A DNA stretch of 64,000 bases from Hyphomicrobiales bacterium (GTDB lineage Bacteria > Pseudomonadota > Alphaproteobacteria > Rhizobiales > MH13). The stretch lies in assembly GCA_017642935.1 (NCBI GenBank), contig JAEPOK010000002.1:186001-250000 (forward strand), given 5' to 3'. Under the pieces are notes generated by a model, which saw only the letters and a list, made by a program, of their open reading frames with translations, did not search any database and had not been told where the DNA came from. A program made the position numbers and the translations under genes. Within the stretch, counting starts at the first letter, position 1. Every line of letters starts with the position of its first letter. Of the stretch, positions 18,580 through 28,586 are shown one piece after another.

Positions 18580-19332
18580 TTACATGTTGCTTGGGGACAG
18601 TTGCCGTCTGGCTTCGTCCAGATGCTCCGGCGTATCGACGCCCAGCGGTACACCATCAACGATAGCAACATCAATGCGCATTCCCGCTTCCAGCGCGCGC
18701 AGTTGCTCAAGCTTCTCACGAGTTTCCAGCGTCGATGGCGGCAAGCCGACAAAGCGCTCCAGCGCGGACCGCCGATACACGTAGAGACCGATATGGTGAA
18801 ACAGCGGGCCATCGCCGTGCGGCGCGGTAGCGCGTGTGAAGTACAGGGCGCGCAAATGCCTGTCGCTGAGCGGCGTGCCAACGACCTTGACGACGTTTGG
18901 GTCGGTGCGCTCATGGTCGACTGTGATCGGGGTGGTGAGCGTCGCGATATCAACCGCCGGATCTTCCATCAGCATGGCTGCCTTTTGGATGATCGCGGGA
19001 TCGAGCGTCGGCAAATCTCCCTGGACATTGACGATCAGGTCCATCTGTCTATCGGGATCGAGCGTTTGCAGCGCTTCAAAAATCCGGTCGGAACCCGAGG
19101 GATGGTCGGCCCGTGTCATCACCGCCTTGCCGCCATGCGCCTCGACCGCACGCAAGACATCGGCGTCATCGGTGGCCACGACCGGCTCACCCAATCCGGC
19201 CTCTCGGGCACGATCGACGACATGGACGATCATCGGTTTCTCGCCGATCATCGCCAATGGCTTGCCCGGTAGCCGAGTGGAGGCCATCCGGGCCGGAATC
19301 AACACCAGGGAACGGGGCAATTTTTCGCTCAT
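18580..19332 (-). CDS. kdsB: 3-deoxy-manno-octulosonate cytidylyltransferase (CMP-KDO synthetase)
   Basis: A 250-residue enzyme activating KDO with CTP for the inner core of lipopolysaccharide. The nucleotide-binding start [46 protein letters not shown] and [11 protein letters not shown] are all present. The ATG at 19332 is used; the frame extends to 19395 but the extra residues are not conserved in type. It is divergent from cycM, the usual neighbour in Hyphomicrobiales. Confidence 0.95.
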   Translation of the reverse strand: MSEKLPRSLVLIPARMASTRLPGKPLAMIGEKPMIVHVVDRAREAGLGEPVVATDDADVLRAVEAHGGKAVMTRADHPSGSDRIFEALQTLDPDRQMDLIVNVQGDLPTLDPAIIQKAAMLMEDPAVDIATLTTPITVDHERTDPNVVKVVGTPLSDRHLRALYFTRATAPHGDGPLFHHIGLYVYRRSALERFVGLPPSTLETREKLEQLRALEAGMRIDVAIVDGVPLGVDTPEHLDEARRQLSPSNM

Positions 19333-19522
19333 AGGGGCAGGCCTTTGGATGCGTTCTTGCCATTTACCCCCAGCGGATCGGGCAAATGGTCGCAAGACCC
19401 CCCTGTCATCCCTTTGAACTTATTGCAAGGCGGCGGCTTATAGGGTTATCACCGCGACCAATTGCGGGCGCGCACGCGCCTGATCTTTCCGTCGACCACA
19501 GCATAGATTGGGATTTTTCGAC

Positions 19523-20083
19523 ATGGACGGCTTTGAGCTCAACAAGATTGTGGGCGCGCTTCTGGGATCGGTTCTTGTGGTGATGCTTGTCGGCTTCATC
19601 GCTGAGCTCCTCTACCATGTCGATGAACCGGAAGTTGCCGGCTACTCGATCGAGGTGCCTGAAGAGGAAGTCGCCGACGCCTCCGCCGAGGAAGAAGAGA
19701 TGGTCTCGGTGCTTGATCTGCTGGCGACCGCCGACGTGGCTGCTGGCGAAAGCGCCGTGCGTCGCTGTGCTTCCTGCCACACGTTTGAAGAAGGTGGCGC
19801 CGATGGCGTTGGTCCGCACATGTGGGGCGTGGTCAACCGTCCCAAGGGCTCCGTTGACGGCTTCAACTATTCTGATGCCATGGCCGCTGTTGGCGAAGCC
19901 GGTGAGGTTTGGGGTTTTGAAGAGTTGGACGGCTTCATCGCCAACCCGCGTGGCTACCTTGAAGGCACGACGATGGGCTTTGCCGGCATTCGCGACGTGG
20001 AAGATCGCGCCGACATCCTGGCCTATCTGAACACACTGCAAGCCGAGCCGATCGACCTTTCCACGGTTGCGGCAACGCAGTAG
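19523..20083 (+). CDS. cycM: membrane-anchored cytochrome c, CycM type
   Basis: A 186-residue protein: an uncleaved amino-terminal helix (about 8-30), an acidic linker (35-62), and a class I cytochrome c domain with the haem motif CASCH at 82-86 and the distal ligand Met151 in TTMGFAG. CycM proteins carry electrons from the bc1 complex to the aa3 oxidase. ATG at 19523. It is followed by a clear terminator, so it is a single-gene unit. Confidence 0.93.
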   Translation: MDGFELNKIVGALLGSVLVVMLVGFIAELLYHVDEPEVAGYSIEVPEEEVADASAEEEEMVSVLDLLATADVAAGESAVRRCASCHTFEEGGADGVGPHMWGVVNRPKGSVDGFNYSDAMAAVGEAGEVWGFEELDGFIANPRGYLEGTTMGFAGIRDVEDRADILAYLNTLQAEPIDLSTVAATQ

Positions 20084-20121
20084 CGCGCCATTCTGGCTGC
20101 TCGACATTCGACACGATACGC

Positions 20122-20150
20122 AAAGCGCCGGCAACAACCGGCGCTTTTTT
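20122..20150 (+). terminator. rho-independent terminator after cycM
   Basis: A 10-base perfect stem (AAAGCGCCGG / CCGGCGCTTT) with a 6-base loop and a run of T to 20150. The rest of the gap to 20351 shows no gene; it should hold the promoter of the peptide importer operon, but no clear -35/-10 pair could be assigned. Confidence 0.88.
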
Positions 20151-20351
20151 GCGTTCCTGCGCCAAAAACTCCCTGATCAACGGCGCGTGATCAAACACCC
20201 GCCCTCGCCGCCATGCCGCAACTGCGCCATATTCCCCATCACGTTTGGTTTCGAATCATGATCCCAGGTCAGTGGCTGGCACCCTCTTTGCTTTGCCGAG
20301 CCTTTGAAGTGGGTCAGGAGCCAATGGAACAACGCGAGAAGGTAGTGCCTC

Positions 20352-22418
20352 GTGATTTTTGCTAACCGCGGTGGCCTGACGGCCGCTGTCACCAAGTTCG
20401 GGCTGGTCGTTGGCGTCGTCGGCAGCCTTGCTTTGATTGCTGCCATTGGCGCGACGGCGCAAGGCGCATCAACCGACAACACTGTTTCAGAGACGCCTGA
20501 TCCAACTGTTACTGAGCAAACGCTCGAATTGCCTCCGGCGACGTTCGATGATTGGCGCCACGCGGCAACGCTCAATGAGACAGCGCCGAAATACCCCGAG
20601 GGTTTTGCGCATTTCGATTATGTCAATCCGCAAGCGCCGAAGGGTGGTGCGGTTCGGATGGCCGATCTTGGCTCCTTCGACAGCCTCAATTTCCTGCCGG
20701 CGCGCGGCGAAATCCCGCTCGGGCTTGGTCTTGTCTATGACACGTTGATGACGCCCTCGCTCGACGAGCGCTCGACCGCCTATGGATTGCTTGCCGAAGC
20801 GATGCGCTACCCGGACGACTATTCTTACGTCACCTACCGCTTGCGCGAAGAAGCAAGGTGGCATGACGGGGTTCCCGTCACGCCGGCGGATGTGGTGTTT
20901 TCGTTCAACGCCCTGGTTGAACACAACCCGCAGCAGGCGGCCTACTATTCCCATGTAACCAGCGCGGTCATCAGCGGTGAGCGCGAAGTGACCTTCACCT
21001 TTGACCAGACTGGCAATCGCGAACTCCCGCATATTGTTGGCCAGTTGATTGTCATGCCCGCCCATTGGTGGACGGAGAGCGATGGCGACGACAATATCCG
21101 CGACATCACCCGTGGTACGCTCGAGGCGCCGCTTGGCTCAGGGCCCTATCGGATCGCCGAGGTCAATGCCGGTCGCAGCATCACCTATGAGCGGGTGGAG
21201 GACTATTGGGCCGCTGATCTCAACGTGAATGTCGGCCACTATAATTTCGACCGGATCACCTATCTCTATTTCCGCGACAGCGACGTGGCGTTTGAGGCGT
21301 TTAAAGCCGACGCTTTCGATTTCCGGGTCGAAAACCGGGCGCGCAACTGGGCCACTGGCTACGATATCTCTGCCGTCGAGGACGGTAGGATCGTGATGGA
21401 GGAGTTCGAGCAACCCTATCGCAGCCGTGGGCTGATGGTCGGCTTCATCATGAACGCCCAGCGGCCGCTGTTTGCCGACAGGAACATCCGCAGGGCGATG
21501 AACTATGTGTTCGACTTTCAGGCGATCAATCGTGGCCTCTTCTTCGACAGCTACCGGCAATATGACAGCTACTTCACTGGCCTCGACGAGTTGGCAAGCT
21601 CCGGCGTACCGGAAGGCGCGGAGCTTGCCCTGCTGGAAGAGCTGCGCGAGGACGGTAAGGCGATCCCCGATGAGGTGTTCACCACCCCTTATTTCAATCC
21701 GGAAAACGCTAGCCCAGAAGATCGGCGTGAAAACATCCGTACCGCCTTGGAGCTTTTCGAGGCTGGCGGCTGGACGGTGCGCGAAGAGGTCGATCCGGAA
21801 CAGGCGGGCACCGGCTTCATCCACCGCATTCTGGTTGCCATCGGCTTGCGCTCAGACCCGACGCGACGGGTGATGCGCGATGCGTCCGGCGCGCCGGTGG
21901 TGATTGAGCTGCTACTCAACGGCCCAACCCAAGAACCAGCGGCCAATCAACTGGCGCAATCGCTGGAACTTGTGGGCATTGAGCTGGTCGTGCGCATCGC
22001 CGACTCCTCGCAATACACCAACCGCGAGCGTTCGCGCGACTATGACATGATCTATTCCGGCTGGGTGCAGTCGACCTCGCCAGGTAACGAGCAGCGCGAC
22101 TTTTTTAGTTCACGTGCCGCGTCGGTTGAGGGGTCGCGCAACACAGCAGGCGTTGCTGATGACGCCGTCGATGCATTGATCGAGCGGATCATCTTTGCTG
22201 AAGATCGTGAGGCACTGGAAGTCGCAACACGGGCGATGGATCGTGTGCTGCTTTGGAACCACCACGTGATTCCAGGATGGGGCGTGCCGGCCGCGCGCAT
22301 CGCACGCTGGGACCGGTTTGATCATCCTGACGAACTGCCCACCTACGCAATCGGCTTTCCGACGATCTGGTGGTACGATGAGGAACGCGCGGCGATCACT
22401 GGGGAGGCCGACGAATGA
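20352..22418 (+). CDS. yejA: peptide ABC transporter substrate-binding protein (YejA-like), Sec-type signal
   Basis: A 688-residue SBP_bac_5 protein. The signal peptide covers about residues 1-43 (FGLVVGVVGSLALIAAIGATAQGA). The mature part begins with the YejA-type LNETAPKYPEGFAHFDYVNP and PKGGAVRMADLGSFDSLN. It should bind peptides or peptide-like compounds (microcin C in E. coli YejABEF) in the periplasm. The start is GTG with an upstream GAGAAGG. The stop overlaps the next gene by four bases (ATGA), so the two binding proteins are co-translated. Confidence 0.9.
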   Translation: MIFANRGGLTAAVTKFGLVVGVVGSLALIAAIGATAQGASTDNTVSETPDPTVTEQTLELPPATFDDWRHAATLNETAPKYPEGFAHFDYVNPQAPKGGAVRMADLGSFDSLNFLPARGEIPLGLGLVYDTLMTPSLDERSTAYGLLAEAMRYPDDYSYVTYRLREEARWHDGVPVTPADVVFSFNALVEHNPQQAAYYSHVTSAVISGEREVTFTFDQTGNRELPHIVGQLIVMPAHWWTESDGDDNIRDITRGTLEAPLGSGPYRIAEVNAGRSITYERVEDYWAADLNVNVGHYNFDRITYLYFRDSDVAFEAFKADAFDFRVENRARNWATGYDISAVEDGRIVMEEFEQPYRSRGLMVGFIMNAQRPLFADRNIRRAMNYVFDFQAINRGLFFDSYRQYDSYFTGLDELASSGVPEGAELALLEELREDGKAIPDEVFTTPYFNPENASPEDRRENIRTALELFEAGGWTVREEVDPEQAGTGFIHRILVAIGLRSDPTRRVMRDASGAPVVIELLLNGPTQEPAANQLAQSLELVGIELVVRIADSSQYTNRERSRDYDMIYSGWVQSTSPGNEQRDFFSSRAASVEGSRNTAGVADDAVDALIERIIFAEDREALEVATRAMDRVLLWNHHVIPGWGVPAARIARWDRFDHPDELPTYAIGFPTIWWYDEERAAITGEADE

Positions 22419-24277
22419 GCCTTAAAACGCCCACTCTCATTTCGCGCTCGGTGACGCGCCGAACCGTGCTGAAGACGTCCGGCGGCTTGGTGGCAGCAAG
22501 CGCGATGCCTCTATCGGCCTTCGGGCAAGGCTCGATGACACGCAGCCACGGCCTTTCCTCCTTTGGGCAGTTGGCGTTACCTGTCGATTACACACATTTT
22601 CCGCATGTGAATGTCGACGCACCCAAGGGTGGCACGCTGAGCTTTCAGCCCGGCACGCGGCTCATGAATCAGAATTTCAATACCTTCAACACGCTCAACG
22701 GCTTTGTGAACCGAGGCGATGGCGCGTTGCGCATCGAGCTGACGTTCGACGGCCTGATGACCGTGACAGGCGATGAAGTGGATTCCTACTATGGGGTGCT
22801 CGCCGAGTGGGTTGAGTTCACCGATGACGGCCTGATCTACGATTTCAAAATCAGGCCCGAGGCCCGCTTTCACGATGGCAGCCGCGTGATGGCGTCGGAT
22901 ATCGCTTGGTCAATGCAGACACTCGCCGAGCAAGGTCATGAAACCCTGAAACCGGCGCTTGCACCGATTGAAAGTGCACAGGCGCTGGAAGAGGATTTGC
23001 TGCGCGTCACCTTTGCCGAAGGACGTCCGCGTACCGCGCATCTGGCGATCTTGGGCCTACCCACGTTCTCGCAGCGATTCTGGGACGGCAAAGACTTCGA
23101 AGCCTCCACCCTTGAGCCCATCCTTGGCTCCGGTCCCTATCGCGTGGGAGATTTCGAGGTCGGGCGGTACATCGAATACGATCGCGTGGACGACTATTGG
23201 GCGGCTGACATGCCCTTTACCCGTGGCACCAACAACTTCGGCACCATCCGGATCAATTTTTTCCGCGACCGTGATGTGGCATTTGAAGCCTTCAAGGCCG
23301 GTGAGATGAATGTGCGGCGCGAGTCCGTGTCTCGCCTTTGGGCGACGGCGTATGATTTCCCACGCGTCGAAAGCGGCGAGGTTATTCAATCGACCATCGA
23401 AAATGAACAACCCGGCGGGGCGCAAGGGGCTTACTTCAACACCCGTCGCGAGAAGTTTTCTGACCGACGCTTGCGCCAAGCAATCGGGCTCCTATTCGAT
23501 TTTGAGTGGACGAACGAACGGATTTTCTTCGGGCTCTACAAGCGCACGCAGTCCATGTTCCAGAATGCGCCTTATATGGCTGAAGGACTGCCCAGCGAAG
23601 CAGAGCTGGCCATCCTTGAACCCTTCCGCGCCGATCTGCTTCCTGAGACGTTTGAAGAGCCTTATATCCCGCCGACCTCTGACGGATCGGGTTCTGACCG
23701 GCAGTTGCTTGGCGAGGCCAACCGTCTGATGCGCGAGGCAGGTTGGAGCCTTGATGGCGGACGACGCGTCAATGCCGATGGCGAGCAGCTTGCCGTGGAG
23801 TTTCTGCTCGCTTCGCAGGCCTTTGAACGCATCTATTCGCCCATGGTTCAGAACATGCAGCGGCTTGGCATCGACGCTTCATTACGCATTGTCGACCCAA
23901 CCCAGTATCAGTCCCGCATCAACAGTTTCGACTTCGACGTCGTCGGGCTCAACCTCGCACCCAATCTCACACCCGGCAGCAGCATGCGCGCCATCTATGG
24001 GTCTTGGTCAGCCAACCAACCAGGCGCCTGGAATGTTGCCGGCATCGCCGTGCCAGCCATTGATGCGCTGATCGAGATGGCCGAGGCCGCCGAAACACTC
24101 GACGAGCTCTACACAATCATGAGCGCAATGGACCGTGTCTTGCGGCCCTTCCACTTCTGGATTCCGCAATGGCATTCCGGCGCGCATTGGATCGCGCACG
24201 AGTCGCGCATTCAACGCCCAGCGACGGTGCCGCGCTTCACGCTGCCTATTGAAACCCATTGGTGGATGGAGAGCTAA
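22415..24277 (+). CDS. yejA: second YejA-like substrate-binding protein, Tat-type signal
   Basis: A 620-residue SBP_bac_5 protein, paralogous to the preceding one (shared NVDAPKGGTLSFQPG, GSGPYRVGDFEVGRYIEYDRV, FRDRDVAFEAFKAGEMN). Its amino end has a twin-arginine motif, TRRTVLKTSGGLVAASA, so export folded through Tat is likely, unlike its neighbour. Both paralogues being in one operon with one permease/ATPase set suggests they feed the same channel with different ligands. Four-base overlap with the upstream gene; 6 bases from the permease gene. Confidence 0.9.
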   Translation: MSLKTPTLISRSVTRRTVLKTSGGLVAASAMPLSAFGQGSMTRSHGLSSFGQLALPVDYTHFPHVNVDAPKGGTLSFQPGTRLMNQNFNTFNTLNGFVNRGDGALRIELTFDGLMTVTGDEVDSYYGVLAEWVEFTDDGLIYDFKIRPEARFHDGSRVMASDIAWSMQTLAEQGHETLKPALAPIESAQALEEDLLRVTFAEGRPRTAHLAILGLPTFSQRFWDGKDFEASTLEPILGSGPYRVGDFEVGRYIEYDRVDDYWAADMPFTRGTNNFGTIRINFFRDRDVAFEAFKAGEMNVRRESVSRLWATAYDFPRVESGEVIQSTIENEQPGGAQGAYFNTRREKFSDRRLRQAIGLLFDFEWTNERIFFGLYKRTQSMFQNAPYMAEGLPSEAELAILEPFRADLLPETFEEPYIPPTSDGSGSDRQLLGEANRLMREAGWSLDGGRRVNADGEQLAVEFLLASQAFERIYSPMVQNMQRLGIDASLRIVDPTQYQSRINSFDFDVVGLNLAPNLTPGSSMRAIYGSWSANQPGAWNVAGIAVPAIDALIEMAEAAETLDELYTIMSAMDRVLRPFHFWIPQWHSGAHWIAHESRIQRPATVPRFTLPIETHWWMES

Positions 24278-24283
24278 CGCCGC

Positions 24284-25384
24284 ATGCTCGCCTATATCGT
24301 CCGCCGCGTGCTTTTGATGGTGCCCACGATTTTGGGCATCATGGCGCTGTCGTTCGCGGTGGTGCAGTTTGCCCCCGGAGGACCCATCGAGCGGGTGATC
24401 GCTCAGCTCCAGGGCACAGACGTCAGCGCGACCGAACGCTTCACCGGCGGCAGCGGCGACTTTTCCGGACAAGAGCAGGATTTCAGCGGCGAGGATGGCA
24501 GCGTCTATCGCGGCGCGCAGGGCCTCGATCCGGAGTTCATCGCCGAGCTTGAGCGCCAGTTTGGTTTCGACAAACCTCCACTGGAACGCTTCGCATTGAT
24601 GATCTGGAACTATGCGCGGTTCGATTTCGGCGAGAGCTATTTCCGAGACGTCGAGGTGATCGATCTCATTGTCGAGAAGCTGCCGGTCTCGATCTCGCTC
24701 GGGCTTTGGATGACGCTGCTTTCCTACGGCATCTCTATTCCGCTGGGCATCGCCAAGGCGGTCAAAGACGGCACACGCTTTGATATTTGGACCAGCGCGG
24801 TGGTGATCGTCGGCTACGCGATACCCGGGTTCCTGTTCGCGATTCTGCTCATCGTTTTGTTCGCCGGCGGATCGTTTTGGGACCTTTTCCCGCTCACAGG
24901 CCTCACCTCAGAAAACTGGGATGAACTGTCCTGGTGGCAGAAAATCCTCGACTATTTCTGGCATCTTACCCTGCCCTTGATCGCCATGGCGGTCGGCGCC
25001 TTTGCCACAACGACGCTGCTCACCAAAAACTCGTTCCTGGATGAAATCCGCAAGCAATATGTGACGACAGCGCGCGCCAAGGGCCTGGATGAGCGCACCG
25101 TGCTTTACGGCCACGTTTTTCGCAACGCGATGCTGATCATCATTGCCGGTTTCCCGGGAGCTTTCATATCCGCCTTTTTCACCGGCGCGCTGCTGATCGA
25201 GACGATCTTCTCGCTCGATGGGCTCGGTCTGCTTGGCTTTGAGAGCATTTTTGGTCGAGACTACCCTGTGGTGTTCGGCACGCTCTATATCTTCTCGCTG
25301 ATGGGGCTCATCGTCGCGCTGCTGTCTGACCTTGTCTATATGTGGGTTGATCCGCGCATCGACTTTGAGGCGCGGCGAACCTGA
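24284..25384 (+). CDS. yejB: peptide ABC transporter permease YejB
   Basis: A 366-residue inner-membrane permease of the oligopeptide class. It opens with MLAYIVRRVLLMVPTILGIM, has a YejB-type insertion after the first helix, and carries the ATPase-coupling loop (TTARAKGLDERTVLYGHVFRN). It ends with a terminal helix and DPRIDFE. It shares one base with yejE. Confidence 0.94.
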   Translation: MLAYIVRRVLLMVPTILGIMALSFAVVQFAPGGPIERVIAQLQGTDVSATERFTGGSGDFSGQEQDFSGEDGSVYRGAQGLDPEFIAELERQFGFDKPPLERFALMIWNYARFDFGESYFRDVEVIDLIVEKLPVSISLGLWMTLLSYGISIPLGIAKAVKDGTRFDIWTSAVVIVGYAIPGFLFAILLIVLFAGGSFWDLFPLTGLTSENWDELSWWQKILDYFWHLTLPLIAMAVGAFATTTLLTKNSFLDEIRKQYVTTARAKGLDERTVLYGHVFRNAMLIIIAGFPGAFISAFFTGALLIETIFSLDGLGLLGFESIFGRDYPVVFGTLYIFSLMGLIVALLSDLVYMWVDPRIDFEARRT

Positions 25385-26553
25385 TGGACGCGCGCAACCC
25401 CGCCATTGACGTAGACGTAGAGCCTGCGACGAGCGATGCGCCGGTGCAGATGAAGCGCAAAGGCTTGTCGCCGCTCAATGTGCGCCGCCTTAACAATTTC
25501 AAAGCCAACCGGCGCGGCTGGTGGTCGCTTTGGATTTTCCTGGCGCTCTTTCTGCTCACCTTGTTTGCTGAACTGGTGGCCAATGAGCGGCCGCTGATCG
25601 TCTCCTACAAAGGCGAGCTGCTTTTTCCGGTGATTGTCGACTACCCGGAGGAAAAATTTGGCGGCTTCTACGCCATCACCCGCTATTACGACCCGTTCAT
25701 CCGCGAAGAAATCGAGGCCAATGGTTGGATGATCCATGCGCCGATCCGCTACGATCACACCACCCGCTCCTATGCTTCACAGATGCCTTACCCCATCGCT
25801 CCGACCTGGATGCTGGAGAGGGAAGAGGCCTGTTCCAATCTTCCCGACGGGCCTGAGGACGCCTATTGCGGGCCAGGCGGTTGGCATTGGCTGGGCACGG
25901 ATGATCAAGGGCGCGATGTGCTCGCCCGGCTTATCTACGGTTTCCGGCTATCGGTGCTCTTTGGCCTGACGCTGACCATCATCTCATCGGTCATCGGCAT
26001 CGCAGCGGGAGCTGTCCAAGGTTATTTCGGCGGCTGGACGGACCTGTTGTTCCAGCGCTTCATTGAAATCTGGACATCGATCCCCTCGCTCTATCTTCTG
26101 CTGATCTTTTCGGCTTTCTTCGTGCCTGGCTTCTGGACCCTACTTTTCATTCTGCTGCTCTTCAGTTGGGTGGCGCTGGTGGGGCTGGTGCGCGCGGAGT
26201 TTTTGCGTGGGCGCAACCTTGAATATGTGCGCGCCGCGCGCGCTCTGGGGCTTTCGGACGTGCGGATCATGTTCCGCCACATCCTGCCCAACGCGATGGT
26301 CGCGACCGTCACTTTCCTGCCGTTCATCTTGTCCGGCTCGATCACCACGCTGACCGCGCTTGATTTTCTAGGCCTCGGCCTGCAAGGCGATGCGCCCTCG
26401 CTGGGCGAGTTGCTAGCGCAGGGCAAGGAAAACCGAAACGCGCCGTGGCTTGGGCTCACCGGCTTCATGACCATCTCGATCATGCTCTCGCTGCTCATCT
26501 TTATCGGCGAGGCGGTGCGCGATGCCTTCGATCCGCGAAAGGTTGAGGGATGA
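25384..26553 (+). CDS. yejE: peptide ABC transporter permease YejE
   Basis: A 389-residue permease. The long amino-terminal periplasmic region after the first helix (about 60-180) is characteristic of YejE. The coupling motif is VRAARALGLSDVRIMFRHI, and the end carries the conserved FIGEAVRDAFDPRK. Start overlaps the yejB stop; the stop overlaps the ATPase start by 4 bases. Confidence 0.94.
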   Translation: MDARNPAIDVDVEPATSDAPVQMKRKGLSPLNVRRLNNFKANRRGWWSLWIFLALFLLTLFAELVANERPLIVSYKGELLFPVIVDYPEEKFGGFYAITRYYDPFIREEIEANGWMIHAPIRYDHTTRSYASQMPYPIAPTWMLEREEACSNLPDGPEDAYCGPGGWHWLGTDDQGRDVLARLIYGFRLSVLFGLTLTIISSVIGIAAGAVQGYFGGWTDLLFQRFIEIWTSIPSLYLLLIFSAFFVPGFWTLLFILLLFSWVALVGLVRAEFLRGRNLEYVRAARALGLSDVRIMFRHILPNAMVATVTFLPFILSGSITTLTALDFLGLGLQGDAPSLGELLAQGKENRNAPWLGLTGFMTISIMLSLLIFIGEAVRDAFDPRKVEG

Positions 26554-28163
26554 GCGCCCCGTTGCTTCAGGTGAACGATCTCTCGGTGGCCTTTCGCTCC
26601 GGAGAGGAAGTCAACACGGTCGTTGATCGCGTCTCCTTCGATGTTGCCATGGGCGAGACCGTCGCCCTGGTCGGCGAGTCCGGGTCCGGCAAATCGGTGT
26701 CCGCACTCTCGGTCCTGCAACTGCTGCCTTACCCCGCCGCCTCACACCCCTCCGGCTCCATTCAGTTCGATGGGCAAGAGCTTCTCGGCGCTGACGACAA
26801 GCAGTTGCGGTCCGTACGTGGCAATGACATCTCGATGATCTTTCAGGAGCCGATGTCCTCGCTCAACCCGCTGCACAGTGTGGAGCGGCAGGTGGGCGAG
26901 GTGCTGAAAGTCCATCAAGGCATGCGTGATGAAGCCGCCCGGGTGCGCACGCTGGAACTGCTTGACCGCGTCGGTATTCGCGATCCGGAAAGCCGCCTGC
27001 GCAGCTATCCACACCAGCTCTCCGGCGGCCAACGTCAGCGCGTGATGATCGCCATGGCGCTGGCCAACACGCCCAAACTGCTGATCGCTGATGAGCCGAC
27101 CACGGCACTTGATGTCACCGTTCAGGCGCAGATCCTGCGGCTGCTGGTGGAGCTCCAGCAGGAGCTTGGCATGGCAATGCTGTTCATCACCCATGATCTT
27201 GGAATCGTGCGGCGTTTGGCGAAAACCGTGAACGTGATGCAAGGCGGCCAGATCGTTGAAACAGGGTCCGTCGCCGAGGTGTTTTCCAACCCGCAGCACG
27301 ATTACACGCAGATGCTGCTTTCCACCGAACCCTCTGGTGCGCCGCTCGGCAAACCGGACGAGGGCATCACGTTGGCCGCCGATGATCTCAAAGTCTGGTT
27401 CCCGATCAAGAAAGGCGTGTTGCGCCGCACCGTCGATCACATCAAGGCGGTCGATGGCGTCGACCTTACGATCCGCCAAGGCGAGACGTTGGGTATTGTC
27501 GGCGAGTCCGGCTCGGGCAAGACGACGCTGGGTCTAGCGCTCCTGCGATTGACGGAGTCCAAAGGCGCGATCCGCTTCAAGGACATAGACATCACCAGCC
27601 ATGGCACCAAGCAGATGCGCCCGCTGCGCAGCGAGCTTCAGGTGGTGTTTCAAGATCCCTTTGGCTCGCTATCACCGCGCATGTCGGTCTCCGATATCAT
27701 CGAAGAGGGGCTGCTGATCCATCATCCGAAGATGGGCTATTTGGAGCGCGACCAAGAGATTATCGCAGCGCTGGAAGAGGTGGGTCTCGACCCTGAAACC
27801 CGCTTCCGCTACCCGCACGAGTTTTCCGGTGGCCAACGTCAACGCATCTCGATCGCCCGCGCGCTTGTGCTGAAACCGCGCGTGATCCTGCTGGATGAGC
27901 CGACATCAGCCCTTGATATGAGCGTGCAGGCGCAGGTGGTCGATCTACTGCGCGATATCCAGAAAAAGCACAATCTGGCCTATCTCTTCATCAGTCACGA
28001 CCTCAAAGTCGTGCGCGCCCTCTCGCACCGGATTCTCGTGATGAAGGATGGTAAGGTGGTGGAATCGGGCACACGCGAGGAAATCTTCGACAACCCCAAA
28101 GAGCCCTACACCCGCGAACTGATTGCTGCGGCGTTCGACGAGACGATGCTGGCGGCAGAGTAA
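26550..28163 (+). CDS. yejF: fused duplicated ABC ATPase YejF
   Basis: A 537-residue protein holding two complete nucleotide-binding domains in tandem. The first has Walker A GESGSGKS near residue 46 and signature LSGGQRQR; the second has Walker [10 protein letters not shown] near residue 318 and signature FSGGQRQR. Both have Walker B followed by DEPT and the His switch (THD and SHD). It energises the Yej importer. It closes the five-gene operon starting at 20352. Confidence 0.95.
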   Translation: MSAPLLQVNDLSVAFRSGEEVNTVVDRVSFDVAMGETVALVGESGSGKSVSALSVLQLLPYPAASHPSGSIQFDGQELLGADDKQLRSVRGNDISMIFQEPMSSLNPLHSVERQVGEVLKVHQGMRDEAARVRTLELLDRVGIRDPESRLRSYPHQLSGGQRQRVMIAMALANTPKLLIADEPTTALDVTVQAQILRLLVELQQELGMAMLFITHDLGIVRRLAKTVNVMQGGQIVETGSVAEVFSNPQHDYTQMLLSTEPSGAPLGKPDEGITLAADDLKVWFPIKKGVLRRTVDHIKAVDGVDLTIRQGETLGIVGESGSGKTTLGLALLRLTESKGAIRFKDIDITSHGTKQMRPLRSELQVVFQDPFGSLSPRMSVSDIIEEGLLIHHPKMGYLERDQEIIAALEEVGLDPETRFRYPHEFSGGQRQRISIARALVLKPRVILLDEPTSALDMSVQAQVVDLLRDIQKKHNLAYLFISHDLKVVRALSHRILVMKDGKVVESGTREEIFDNPKEPYTRELIAAAFDETMLAAE

Positions 28164-28240
28164 GCGCAGCTCCAGGCGCAACGGCGGCGTTACGGTCACA
28201 TCGACCGCTCTGCATCACCGACCCAAAGCTGGCTCTGACC

Positions 28241-28570
28241 CTAACCGCTCGCGGTCGATGACAGTGCGCTCAATATGATGACCCCAGCGATGATCAGACC
28301 AATGCCCAGATAGGCAAAGCCGTCTAGCGACTGACCAAAGGCCAACAGGCCGACCACCGTTACCCCAGCGATACCGCCGCCTGCCCAAACCGAATAGGCA
28401 ATCCCAACTGGCATGGTACGCACGACAAGCGACATGACATAAAAGGCCAGCCCGAAGCAGACCAGAGTCAGGCCAGCAAAACCGAGTTTGGTGAAACCGT
28501 CCGACAGCTTTAGCGACGTCGTTGCTAGAATTTCAATCGCGACTCCAGTCGCGAGTAGGGCCCAGTGCAC
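28241..28570 (-). CDS. small multidrug resistance (SMR) family transporter
   Basis: A 109-residue protein with four hydrophobic helices and the conserved membrane Glu13 (ATGVAIEILATTSLK) that couples proton and drug exchange in EmrE. The motif AYSVWAGGGI is also typical. The GTG at 28570 is preceded by AGGA at about 7 bases and gives the family length; a longer frame back to 28654 overlaps the upstream gene. It follows the FAD oxidoreductase gene by 16 bases. Substrate is unknown; SugE versus EmrE type is not resolved. Confidence 0.88.
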   Translation of the reverse strand: MHWALLATGVAIEILATTSLKLSDGFTKLGFAGLTLVCFGLAFYVMSLVVRTMPVGIAYSVWAGGGIAGVTVVGLLAFGQSLDGFAYLGIGLIIAGVIILSALSSTASG

Positions 28571-28586
28571 GGCACGTTCCTTTGTC

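Noticed and set aside
18522-18953. Amino-terminal extension of prephenate dehydratase
   Set aside because: It overlaps kdsB and has no chorismate mutase-like sequence; the ATG at 18521 matches the family start.
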